Shown piece by piece: positions 48,567 to 60,191 of a stretch of 64,000 nucleotides of DNA. The position numbers were made by a program, and so were the translations under genes. The notes under the pieces are model-generated. The model saw only the letters and a program-made list of their open reading frames with translations, was not told the origin of the DNA and ran no database searches. Positions within the stretch are counted from its first letter, which is position 1. Every line of letters begins with the position of its first letter. Source of the stretch: Antedon mediterranea (lineage: Eukaryota; Echinodermata; Crinoidea; Comatulida; Antedonidae); the NCBI RefSeq assembly GCF_964355755.1, contig NC_092676.1, positions 7,670,288-7,734,287 of the forward strand, in the 5' to 3' direction.

Positions 48567-50172
48567 ATGGCAGCTTCCATGGATAATGTGTCTTGCGGAG
48601 ATTTCGCTCATTTCCAGGTCTGTTTACAGCTTAATGGCTTTTCTAAGTCATTTCTGTATAATAATTATTTTTCTGAACACTTTATGTAAGCTTGATTAGC
48701 AACATAAATTTGTTAGGCCTACTTTTTATTATCCACACTGACATGTGTATGACTATGTCTATATGAATGATGATGATGATATAGCCTAGGCCTCCACCAG
48801 TAGTAGTAGTATCCCACAAAAAGAAAGATGTCCACTCAGAAGTCAAGAAGGGCTTGACCGTCAAAGAGTTAGACTAGAGTGGCCGGTTTGAACTTTTGTG
48901 TCCTAGAAGTTTTTGGTAGGTCTAGCCTCTAGGCCCCAGTTTAGGCCTACTAATGATTAACCTGTATCCATTTTTACTATACATAATTACATACTAGGCC
49001 TATCTACTGTATTTAGTAATAATACCTCATCTATTGTTTCATTTACTTCAAGTATTGTGGTAATGTTTATTGTTTTTAACCTTAATAATATGCAGGATGC
49101 CTTGAAAGTTGTTCGCATGATAGATGACAAGATTATATATGCACTAAATACATCAGTACCAACCACCTCATTTAAAGGACAGGTGAATGCTACAGAAAAA
49201 TGTAAACAATTATATGAAGAGGTATGAATCTAAAGTTGGTAATTGACAGCGATTAAAAACGTTTATTAATTTATTTTATTAATTTATGATGTAAAATGTC
49301 AGAGGAGAGAGGAAAGTTTTTTTTATATGTATATATATTGCACTGTACCAATAAAAATCAGATACTGTAGATAGATATCAGAACCTTAAAGTAAAGTATT
49401 CCAACATTTGATTTCTTTGTGTGAATTATTTTAGTTGATGAGTGCATATGACACTAGAGATAAAGCCATCAAACGTTGCATTAAGGAAGTCTCAGGCAAA
49501 ACGAATGATCTACGATCGGCCAGAGACAAGTCTCCAGATGATTTCTATGTCATTAAAGATCTTCGAAAAGAACAAACTAAGGTAAAATAGACCAGAAACC
49601 CCAGTGAAAGATGCCTTCTGGATTTTGTTCTTGGTCCAACTACTGTAGATACAGCAAGGTTATTTACTACAGTCAGAGTTGAGAATAGAAGAAGTTATTA
49701 AAGATAGGTCTTTATTTTTGTAACTGCCGTTTTACTTCAGTACATTGTCATTTTTAATTTCAGTTACGTTTACTACAGTCTGAATTGAGTATCGAAGAAG
49801 TTGTTAAAGATAGGTCACTGAAGGCAAGTACATTTTAGGCTTAGGCCCATATGCTTTTAAGAGAAGTTTGCACTGATAAAATGTATCTATCTCAATCTCT
49901 ACACTATTAAACTAGTTAGGCAAAAAGTTTGATATGCGCAAATATGGTAGTGATGTGACATCATCGTGTCCATATATGAGCACATCACATTTTTTGTTGC
50001 ATAATGTTGGATAGTTTAGACAGAGCTTTACTAAAAAAAATACCATTGTACGAGTGCCTTTTCCTAGTACACATGCTCCATATTTGTAGACAATGGCTTT
50101 TATTTTTCACAGGTATTTCACGAGCGCTGTCGTGGTCATTACATCCCTCCAAGACAGAAAGACACCTTATGA
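48567..50172 (+). CDS. MIX23: MIX23 (CCDC58), mitochondrial intermembrane-space protein, 5 exons
   Basis: Exons 48567-48617, 49096-49221, 49435-49581, 49764-49823 and 50113-50172 give 147 residues (human MIX23 is 144). Matches to the family run the whole length: [56 protein letters not shown] and [13 protein letters not shown]. The four family cysteines are kept at residues 10, 53, 74 and 134, in line with import by the Mia40 disulfide relay known for MIX23. The middle is a charged helical, coiled-coil-like region. Intron 4 starts with GC instead of GT (AAG/GCAAGT at 49821-49829); the translated join SLK-VFHERC matches the vertebrate protein only if this site is used. Two broken extra exons lie nearby: a copy of exon 2 upstream of the gene and one of exon 4 inside intron 3. 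Confidence 0.93.
49659..49710 (+). pseudogene. Decayed duplicate of MIX23 exon 4 inside intron 3
   Basis: The segment aligns with real exon 4 (49764-49816): TTTACTACAGTC, GTTGAG, GAAGAAGTT and AAAGATAGGTC are shared in order, about 105 bases apart. A 2-base deletion and several substitutions break the frame, and TAG appears within the GAATAG word. It is therefore a relic of a tandem exon duplication and not a usable alternative exon. Confidence 0.75.
49895..50027. mobile_element. Worn MITE family A copy in MIX23 intron 4
   Basis: AATCTCTACACTATTAAACT at the left and GTTTAGACAGAGCTT at the right with ATATGGTAGTGATGTGACAT between. It sits within the GC-AG intron, ending about 85 bases before exon 5. 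Confidence 0.7.
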
Positions 50173-50358
50173 CATTCCTAGAGCTAAGTAATCTTGAAAT
50201 GATGTATGCATGCCAAGAAGCTAAGAAACTGTAGCAATTTGTTAATTATGGATACCAGTGGATTTTTGATTGAATTTGATTGGTTGCTTGTCATTTTGAT
50301 CATTGTTGTTTGCCTTGTGATACAATTATTCGTTTATGTAAAATAATTGGCAAGTTAA

Positions 50359-50752
50359 AGCCCGTTTTCCAGTCGACGTTGAGTTGCGTTGAATTGCCCA
50401 GATTCAATGATATCACAGGAAAAGGGGGTAAAAATCAATGCTAAAAGTAATCTGATGATCCGAGTTCAACTTTACCAACAGATCAATCATCATAGTTTGT
50501 GAACAAAATATGTATGCGTTTTTTGCACACCTTTAAGGTCTGAAAATAAGTCTAAAAACTCTAATACAAATACAATTTAATTTTTGTAAGCATAGATTGA
50601 AATATAAGTATAAACATGGTTGGGTTCATGCAGCATCAAGAACCTGGGACTTTTCAAATGTTCATGCAGACTCGGCTGCGTGTAGACGACCTTTGGCAAT
50701 TTGAAAATTCAACGAAAATTGTCGTAACATTACGTTTATTGGAAAACAGGCT
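50359..50752. mobile_element. MITE family B, 394-bp copy downstream of MIX23
   Basis: Left AGCCCGTTTTCCAGTCGACG, right GGAAAACAGGCT, flanked by TTA-type bases. Related to the 3301-3507 copy. Any open frame across it (50616-50918) is incidental. Confidence 0.7.
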
Positions 50753-51193
50753 TTACAGACGAAATCACAATAGTTTATTAAATACATTATACAGCAACTT
50801 TCTTGTATTTTATACTGGATCAATAAAGAAATATAATTCAATTGTATTTTGCCAGTTATTGTTTCATTTCCGTCGATCAAATTGTTGTGCACATTTGATT
50901 GAAATTATGTTTCAGTAGTACTGTATTAATGACCTAAGAAAGGGAAAGACAGCTTAATATAAATCAGTTATACTAGTGACAAACAACAGAACTTATCTAT
51001 GAAACATTTATTTAAAATATACTATATATTTCCATACAAACAAGATATTAAAAATGTACGGTATAAATAGCGATGCGAGTTAATATGCCTACATTTATTT
51101 AAAAATATATCTAAACCTAAAAAGTTAAATCTATAATAGTTTAAAACATCAAAGTACCAAAAAACGCCAAAAAAACAAAAGTTTTTAAACGCG

Positions 51194-54100
51194 TTATTCA
51201 CGTGTGAGACCGTTGTTGTGTTGACCGTTTGTTTTCACATGACACTCTAATGTAATGTGTTCCGGAATGGATTGCCTCAGAGAACGGTTCATTCCTGTGG
51301 GGGAAATGAGCGATAGTTACGGTAATAATAGTAACAGAAATACAGTACTATGTTCCATAAACATAAACCCAGTCAGATACAACACATTAATGTATAATTA
51401 TCTTTTATACATAGTGTAGTCATAAAGCTCTGTCTATAGTAGTAGGGCACATCACATTTTTTTTGTTACATACAGTTTGATAGTGTAGACAGAGCTTAAT
51501 ATACACAGGGATATAATAGTAGGCCAGGTTGTTTTATTACGAGGTACAGTAGTTACATACCATTCTCACCATTCTCTAATTCGGTTTCCGCCTCAACAAT
51601 ATTGACCCATCCGTGGCCATACGCTGTCAGGGGATAGGCTGGTTCACCATGCTTGGCTATATCAAGTCCTAAAATTAAAAATATGACATTATTATGCAGT
51701 AGTCATAAATATTTGTGACCGATCATTATTAAATCATTAAAAAACAATTTACAATTTACCTTTTATTTCAATCGCTCTGCTAACTCTGAGGATACCTGCA
51801 GCTCGCATAGAACCAAACATTAGCAGGGAGGTGCACACTGACCAACTAAATATTGCGATTGCTCCAACTACATTCCATACAAGTCTCTGTCGTAGAAAAG
51901 GAACGATAACCCATTAAGTTCGGTAAACCAGGACACAGGCCTACTTTGTTTTTTCTATGTTTTTGCGCCGCGCCTTTAGGCAGTTATATTCAAGAGTACT
52001 GAATCATTAGGAAACTGTATCACGCGGAAGCTTTAGTTTACAAAGCTTGGTTCCCACTATAACGTAACGCAAGGACGTAAACGCAACGCAAGCGTTTTAA
52101 CCAATGACAAGCGAAGTTATAGACAGTTTAGCGTGGTTCCCACTAGCGACGCAACGCAAGGACGTAACGCAACGCAAGTGAATTGACCAATCACAAGCGA
52201 TGGCTTATTCGCTTGTGATTGCTAAAGCTTCTTTAAATGTAGAATGAGCAACAATTAAAACTGTTACGTCAAAAAGTCAAGCGGCATATTTGGTTTATTT
52301 TATTCCTAATTCATCGAAACTTCAACAAATCGCAAAAGGTCGGATTTAGGCCTACGGCTAAATTGATATGAATAAAGCGACAATGTTATTTAAAAATATA
52401 AAGATCGAATCCATGGGTTTTAATATAAGTAGTACTACAAAGCTTACCAGTCCGGAGTCTGAATCCCATGAATACACGATACCAGTGTCTCTTGCGAAAA
52501 ATGTGACTGCGATAATGCCCCAGAAACCACCTCCCATATGAACTAATACAGAAATAAGATTTTCAAGAATTGTTACGTCACGGATCATAAAGATAATTGC
52601 TTTTTAGAGCGTATAGTACAGACTAAAATGAATCATCTTTCACATTTGAACATAAGAACAATAGTATTGGAAAATATTGGATAATATGAAGAAAGGAGGC
52701 ACCGACAATTATAAAGATAATGGCCGGGGAAATTGAAGAGAATGGATATGTCAAATTCGGAAAAAACATGACGTGGAAAAAACATGACGTGGAAAAAACT
52801 ACGTACCAGCGACAGCATCGAGGGGGTCATCGATCTTTATTTTTACCATCAACCTGGTTGTCAGCATATAAACAACACCAGCTATCATACCGATCACAAA
52901 TGCACCCCAGCGATCCACTGCATCACAACCAGCACATATGGCAACCTGAATTGAAAGAAAATAGCTCTATATAAAGCGTGTTTCCCACTAGCGACGCAAC
53001 GTACCCAACGTAACAAAAATCGCCTTCCAATATTTATGTTTCTCCCACCTACGTGAAATCAAACCTGCGATGTTTGCAGCACTGCGCTTTTTTTAAATCG
53101 TAAATTTTGCCAGTGTTGACAAGTTTGCAATCTCGAGCAAGCTTCCATAGACTTGTTTTTAAACTGATTTCGGACAATTTAGAAAGCTTTAGACATACTT
53201 GACAAACTCGATGTTTACCCGAGTTTGCTACAAAAGTTTGCAACAAAACCTTGTCTAGATTAGAATGTGTTTTTTTAAGTTTGTGAGGTTCTCTCATGTA
53301 ACCTATTATACTTTAAACATCTATAATTATACCCACCATTCCAGTGAGACCGCCGTTGATGGTTGTGAGTAGACTCCAATGATTCTCTTTGTAAAACACA
53401 AGCTTGCTGAACAGTGCGCACAAAGCACCGACACCGCCAGACAGCACTGTATTTACAATTGATTCAGCAACTACGACACCGTCACCAGGGTTTGAAATGC
53501 TTCCCTGAGATCCACCATTAAACCCAAGGAAGCCAAAAAACAGAATGAATCCGCCCAATGCAACTAACTATGAAATTAAACACATTCATAAAATTAAATA
53601 TGAACCAAACTGACCGAGATGACAGCAAGACTCGTTTCTATATGACTTGCGATAGTCAGTTAGGATCTATCTAGTGACAGCTGCAGAATTGGGTTATATG
53701 AATTATTCATACACATTTCTTTTTAAAAGGAATAACAAATAACTGTATTTAAAGCTACTTTAAAAGGAAAAGTACCGCCTTTATGATTGAAAGTTTACTT
53801 CTTTACTTTATGATGAATATTTTACTTTTTACTTGAATGAATATTAAACCATCTCAAATCACATCCCACGTAAAGGTTTTGTCATTTATAGCCTTAGATT
53901 TAACCCTATTAGTCTATTTTTAGGTCTATATTATATTAATCCACGCGAATTAAGATAAATCCGAAGTAAAAGCTCTGACTAGACAATTTAGATTTTTAGA
54001 GAAAACCACCAGATGAGCTACACAAAACAAATTCGCACATATTTTAACCTACCGGTACAGTGTGCCCCTTTATTTCTTGTCCTTTTTCGTCTTTTTTGTC

Positions 54101-57020
54101 AAATCGTCCAATACGTGGACCAAGAATTGTGGCACCTATTAGGGCTACAGCACCACCGAGAATATGCACAACTGCACTGCCAGCAAAATCCTTGATTGGA
54201 ACAAAAGGGTATTAAACACGATTAATTCTATTAATAATGTACGATGATGCGATTGTTGCCACACAGATTGTTAGATTATGCCTTATTGCATCATTTTCAA
54301 TTCCAATAGGCCTACACTACAATGCAACCAGGACCATCACCATATCTCAACCCTTGCCGAAATGGGACGATTTTAGTTATCAATAACATGTTTACTTAAT
54401 ATTATTAGATATTGGTTATATGTTATTCAAACCAACAAAGTAAATTTCTTTATGTTATGATTTACAAATCAGAAAAATAGAGCGAAATGAAGACTGTTGG
54501 GCTATGCAATATTCCTTTTTCAATAGTTATATTTGGGTTGCACAAAACGTTTATGATAAATATTATAGTTTTATACATAAGTTAAAATTACGTTTAATAG
54601 ATATTAAAAATGTTTTGATAAAATTGATTCATTTTCTAGATTGAATTATTTTGGTAGATTTAGACAAGATATTGCTTTAGAAAGATTATTAAAGAATTTA
54701 AAATAAAACAAGTTTAGATTAGGTATTCTTGATCGCGAAATTGAAAAAGGACGGTGGACAAGAACACAAAAAGAGGAAAGAATGTTTAAAGCCTATTTTA
54801 AATTTTAAATGGCCTACGTATGTATATAGGACACCGTACCTGAAATCCAATGTGTTCATAGCCAGGCATCTCTGTCAACCATCCATCACCAGACCACGCC
54901 CAGTGTGTTACAATGGGATAAATGAATCCTAAAGAAATGCACATACGATTTCATTAGAAAATGGAAATACTAAGATGAGTTTGTATGTTTCAAAACCATC
55001 GAACGTGATGGAGGACAAAAAGAACACCGAAAAAAAAAGAAGAATAATATATGAATAGGAATTTAACGTAATGGAGTTTTGTACAATAATTTACCTTTAA
55101 AGTATTATAGAGGTTGGACTTCAGTTTGTTAACGATCATAAACAACTGTATAGGCCTATGGGAGGCCTAAAACTATATTAGGATCAGGGAAGAGTGGTAG
55201 GATTATCGATGCAAACGAAAATGATAAAATAAGGATCTAAATACCTTTTATTACCCATTATTCTTTTGTTGTTATGGTTGAAGTTGCATAACACACACAC
55301 CAGTTTTAACCGTCAATGAAACCCGTTTTAACCGTCAATGAAACCCGTTTTACCCGTCAATGAAACCCGTTAACCGTCAATAAAAACAGTTGAAACTTGA
55401 AACATACCTGTTAATATTACACTATAAACAAGATATGCAATGAACTCTGTTCGTTCTGCCATCGACCCAGAGACGATCGTTGCAGCTGTGGCAGCGAATA
55501 CAAACTGAAAGAACCAGTCGTCTACCTCATCCTGCGGCATATCAATCATGAAGAACCAATTCGTACCGATAAACTTGTTACCGGGTCCATAAGCAAAGGC
55601 GTAGCCAACAGCCCAGTAAAACACACTTCCGATACCTATCAGAAAGGAATGATTAAACAGTTACCTGCTGGCCTAAATCATCGGGAGAGGAATGGCTGTG
55701 CCAATGAATCGGTTTACCTCTTGTCTTTTCATCATGATAGTTTTAAACAATTGGCATCTTAAACTCATGTCCAATCGCTTTCCTGTCGGCCATCACTATT
55801 GTAATCTTGGATTAATTTTTTTTTTTCATATTATTTTACACAGATAGTATATATGTGGTCTTTGGTTAGAAATTTTAACTTGCCGATAATAAACCTCAAA
55901 ATATCGATTAATATGCTAGTTAGAATACTTACAGACATCCAAGAAGTTTTTGATTAAAATGTTGGTAGTATTTTTACTTCTTACTGATCCAGCCTCCAAG
56001 AATGCAAATCCACACTGCATAACTTTGAAAAGAATCGGAAAAATAAAAATAAAAAGCGACAATATTTTAAATCTAGTGCTTCAGGCGGATCTGTGAAAAT
56101 TTGCTCAAAAACTATCTATGCCTTGTTGAATTGCTGTCTTTTCTCTCGGAGATGGCCAATTTATTTTTGTCATTGCTGTAATTATTTATACATTTTATTT
56201 AAATATATATATTTCGGTATATTTTATTGAACATATAAATAAATAAAACAAATATTATAACTATTTAGTCCAATGAGCTGAATTGCAGAAATAATATACA
56301 TTGACAACATCAATAAAGTTACGAAAAATACAATTTATACAAAAAACGTATTTAGTTTAAAAAAACCTTTATATTAATTGAATTGTTATTTGATGTTATT
56401 GTCTTGTCAAATTGTATTGTGGTGCGAGTCCCTATTGATTAGCTTCAGCTGGATGGACCATGGTTAAAAAATGTTGAAATAAAAATTAAATTTGCTCAAA
56501 TCAAACGAAAAGAAAAGAGTTATAAAAGTTGAAATTACGATGGGTGAACCTAATTAAATCTAAGATGAGTTACCGTATTTAAAAAAATAATTTACACAAT
56601 ATTTTTTATTAAGGGGAAAATAAATAGTAATACTTAGATACCGATTTTGTTTACCCAAATATTTATAAATTTAAAATGTTGATGTGTAGCAAAAAGTTAA
56701 CATTTATTGAGAATTATATGTAGGCCTATTATTATTATAAAGCACACAAAATAATGTATACAGTATAAGTACAAGCAACAACTGCACAAACAGATTGGAA
56801 TAAAAAAAAATCTCGAAGAAGAAATGGATGGTGTATCTAATTGTAAGCCTGATAAAACTCTTTTCAAGTTTTTAAATAACATAATATTAAACAATCAGAA
56901 CTTACAGAATATCATGCATGCCATCATGATCTTAAAGAACAGATCGGAGTTATTTTGTAGTGCCACCAGGCCCGTTTCAAGCACCAAGAGCCGCTCATCA
57001 TCCGTCATATTCACAGCCAT
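51194..57020 (-). CDS. AMT-type ammonium transporter, 11 exons, complete
   Basis: Membrane channel of the Amt/MEP/Rh superfamily (PF00909), AMT branch, conducting ammonium or ammonia. Exons on the minus strand: 56906-57020, 55933-56022, 55408-55635, 54840-54928, 54053-54190, 53337-53567, 52807-52945, 52448-52542, 51760-51886, 51561-51668, 51194-51294; 1461 bases, 486 residues. Diagnostic segments: [91 protein letters not shown] and [13 protein letters not shown]. The twin pore histidines of the family correspond to His183 and His345, and the pore-mouth tryptophan region is kept at 154-156, so an active channel is expected. The N-terminus is extracellular-like with two NxT/NxS sites (residues 4 and 23). 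The C-terminal tail (after about 418) is hydrophilic and not recognised. Start chosen as the only ATG leading into the conserved frame. A minus-strand AATAAA lies at 51007-51012. Mammals lack AMT genes; many invertebrates have them. Confidence 0.95.
51426..51496. mobile_element. 71-bp internal-deletion derivative of MITE family A
   Basis: Only the two ends are left (AGCTCTGTCTATAGTAGTAG ... GATAGTGTAGACAGAGCT), with TAA on both sides (51423-51425, 51497-51499). In the AMT intron between exons 10 and 11, 65 bases from exon 10. Confidence 0.85.
52041..52226. mobile_element. Rearranged MITE family C copies
   Basis: AAGCTTGGTTCCCACTATAA starts one half; AGCGTGGTTCCCACTAGCGA at about 52131 starts a second half nearly identical to 17440-17530. 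The halves sit head to tail, so this is a composite or an internally rearranged element in an AMT intron. Confidence 0.7.
54470..54800 (+). mobile_element. Probable LINE C-terminal fragment in an AMT intron
   Basis: Plus-strand frames give [17 protein letters not shown] and then [20 protein letters not shown], ending RMFKAYFKF. The pattern resembles the stretch before the C-terminal zinc-knuckle region of some reverse transcriptase genes (FRLGIL..IE.GR.....ER). Stops and frameshifts show it is a relic. The last bases reach within about 40 bases of AMT exon 4 (54840). Confidence 0.45.
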
Positions 57021-57658
57021 GTTTAACTAGTGTTTGGTCGGTATCACCACTACAATTACAAAGTCTCCCGGCCTTCGTAATGTATTTCTTCACTATGAAG
57101 AAAACGTATAAAAGCCGGCTGATTAAAAACCACTGGATTCTTCCATTATGGATTAAGTATGGGATCCATGAATCAAAATTAATTTAAAAGTCTCACGGCG
57201 TTTCAAAATAAATTTGACAATAACAGGTACTATCAAATTTGATTTTTTTAAAAGAAAATATTAAATATTTTATGATATCTTACACATTCCTTTTTTAGTG
57301 GTATATCACAAGAATGTGCTCATTTGCATACCGTAACACCCGTATTGAAATAATAAGAGCCACAACAAACTTTTTTTGTTATATTTAGGCCAATCAGATC
57401 AGAGCATTACCGCGTGACAGACGAGTGTTTTAGTTTACTAAAAGTTAATGATATCGTGATCAAATAATTATAGGAAAAATTAATATCTTCATTTTTAGCC
57501 AGGAAAAATTATAATTAAAGATGTATTTATTATTCAGAGACTGAAGTTGTAATTCTTGTTTCTTAGGCCTATTGTTATTTTCTTCATAAATTAATGCACT
57601 AACAAAAATCAGTGGTTCTACAGTGGTACGAGATGTACTGCTGAGAATAAAACAGTAT

Positions 57659-57767
57659 AAAGCTTGGTTCTTCCAGCGACAAACGCAATGACGTAGACGC
57701 AACGCAAGCGAGTTGACCAATGACAAGCGACAGTTCGAATACGTTGCGTTGTGGGAACCAAGCATAT
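57659..57767. mobile_element. Short MITE family C copy
   Basis: AAAGCTTGGTTCTTCCAGCG at the left, GTTGCGTTGTGGGAACCAAG at the right, with ACGCAACGCAAGCGAGTTGA between. Upstream of the AMT gene. Confidence 0.75.
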
Positions 57768-57974
57768 TTCTTCCATCTTCAATGAGAAATCTACCAATTA
57801 CATCAGACATTTTGTTTTAAAATGCTTAATAAAACAGACATATGGAACAATACCGTATAGGCCTGGATGTTGTAGACTCGGTTTGAAACAGCTAGGGTGA
57901 GTAACCGACACGGAGTTGGTAACATGAATTGAATTGAATTGAATTGAAATATATATTTATACTGGGTAACCTCT

Positions 57975-58235
57975 TCAGTCAAAGACTCGTCTCCCAGAGG
58001 GCCCAGTTGGTGATCAGTGGCTGTGGTGTACTAATACACCGGGGTAACCCCCTACTCGTCTCGAAAGATGTACTAGGTTCTTTAAAGTGCACACGAGCTA
58101 GATGTGTACACTGGACCTACGGTTTATAGTCCTTATCCGAGAAGACTCGTTCTACCACCAGAACCATGGAGTGAGTGAGCCTCGAACCCATGCCGTTGTT
58201 ATGGCTACGTAATTACGGTTCCACTGTTTTTTTAC
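57975..58235 (-). mobile_element. tRNA-derived SINE, minus orientation
   Basis: ACACCGGGGTAACCCCCTAC, TCGTCTCGAAAGATGTACTA, GTTCTACCACCAGAACCATG and GAGCCTCGAACCCATGCCGT are the reverse of the 18595-18865 element, including the box B region at its end. A short (GAATT)n run precedes it at 57925. Confidence 0.75.
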
Positions 58236-59318
58236 ATTGTGTCTACCTATTCCAGAATTAAGCATAATTTACAAAAATAAAAAGATGATGGTTGCATGAT
58301 ATTTATTGTCACAAGCCATATAACACTGTTTTTATATCGGATTTCAAGCCTTATTCAATTCATAAATTGAATTGATTGAATAAAGTGTTCCAACTGTTCA
58401 TATTATCTTCGACAATGGAATGAGTCTATTAGAGAAATCCATTACAACAATAGGATTAAGTTCTATAATGTTCGTACAAATAGTTCTGAAGTTTGTGACT
58501 ATACTGCTCAAATTCTCCTGAAAACGTGTATATTGGACTCCTCCCACGTCACCACAACATGTGGTTATATAAAGTGTTTGAAAGTCAAACGTCAGGTAAG
58601 GTCAAGAATTAACTAAGATAACTTAAGTGGATTTAATACAAAGAAAACGATTTTGAAATATTTCCAATTTTAGAATAATACCCGGTAAAATATAGACAAA
58701 AAAATCAACTATAATAAAGGAAAGAATCAGGATTTTTACCGCTAAGGCTAATCTCAATTTTTACAATACTTAGGCCTAGTTTTAATAATTCTTTTTTACA
58801 GGATTCAGAAGTATGAATGCTAATGAGATCAGTCTGTAAAACTGGAGCATTTTAAGCATCCTATTATTAGGTTTAATCGTATATTTAGGACGGATTAAAG
58901 AAGAAATATCTATACTGAGTTTCATTCTATTGCTCCAAGTCTGTAATTATTGTGTTTTTTTATGTTAGTCCACCCGTCAGCGTTTCGATTTTTGGCTGAA
59001 AATACAAAAATTATGAGCTTAAGTATTATACGTATGAAACGTCATATGTGCCGAAATATTTAACTTGTTAATAATTTCGGTTATATCATTTACTGTAGGA
59101 CTTCTCCTTCGGAACAACGCTCACGATATTATTACAACGTATTAATTAATCTAAGTTAATTACCGTTAGGGGTACTTTGCATTACTTTATTTATGTTCTT
59201 GTTCAGTGGCTACGGACTTGTCAACTAATTGTAAAAAGAATATCTATGTAAATACTTTAAAATATTAATTAATAAATAGACTAACTAATAGAATTGTGTC
59301 TATAATGGGGTGTGAAAG

Positions 59319-59554
59319 TTGTCGTATTCGATTAGGAACTTTCGTAGTCAAAATAAAGATTCCTTGAGTACTAGACAGTATTGGAATGGTAAACGTAAAC
59401 GGATTGTGCTCAACAGAAACTTCATTCGAATAGAACATGTTAACAACGCAAGCTTGTTCGTTCAGAACAATCTTAACGCTCAAAATACTTCGTTAAATAA
59501 GTACTCAACGGAAAAACTATACTCAACGGCAAAAGTCCTAATCGAATACGACAA
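59319..59554. repeat. 18-bp perfect inverted repeat spanning 236 bases
   Basis: TTGTCGTATTCGATTAGG at 59319-59336 and its exact complement at 59537-59554. The space between is less AT-rich than the flanks and has an open frame on the plus strand. It could be a small MITE; no clear target duplication is seen. Confidence 0.7.
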
Positions 59555-60099
59555 TCGACTCCCAGATGATTTTGTTGTTTGCTATTTGTTTTGTAGCCTA
59601 AATATACATATTATGTTGATGTTTGCTGACTTTGGTGGAAATACTAGTTGAGTTGAATCACAAATAAAGGGCACCTGTCACTAGATACATTATTAACTGA
59701 CAATCGACAGTCCATTGGATACAAGTCTAGGTGTATTAAATTCTTTTAATGCGTGTGAAGTGAGCGAGGAGAAGGAATACATTTGTCAACATTCGGACAA
59801 CCCTTATTATTAAGAAGAAAACCTACTTTAATCACCTCTGTATCAAAATGATTAAAACGACATTGACACGTCACGTTAACCAGATCCTAAGCCACAAAGG
59901 GGGACAGTTATTAAATATTTATTTATGCACTATTATTTTGTTTTTTCTTCTTGGTTGATAAATATTATATAATTTATCAACAATGAAGATTTACATTGAA
60001 AATGAGGGAGAATTTCGAAAATAAATATCTAGGATTATCATAAACTAAAATATAGTGTTATCCTTTACACTGGATACGGTATTTGAGAGAATTTATAAC

Positions 60100-60154
60100 A
60101 ATAGGGCCTAAAGCGCCTTGAGCACTCTGGAGTGGTATGTGCGCTATAAAAATC

Positions 60155-60190
<36 letters not shown>
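60100..60190 (+). mobile_element. 3' tail of an L2-type LINE or dependent SINE with (TTA)n
   Basis: CCTAAAGCGCCTTGAGCACT, then GGTATGTGCGCTATAAAAAT and a run of ATT units. The GCGCTATA-AAAT word before a simple repeat is the conserved end of many L2-clade LINEs and V-SINEs. Confidence 0.6.

Positions 60191-60191
<1 letters not shown>

Noticed and set aside
53049-53297. Minus-strand frame of 82 residues next to AMT exons
   Set aside because: Lies in the intron between AMT exons 6 and 7, partly in a MITE C remnant, with no family similarity.
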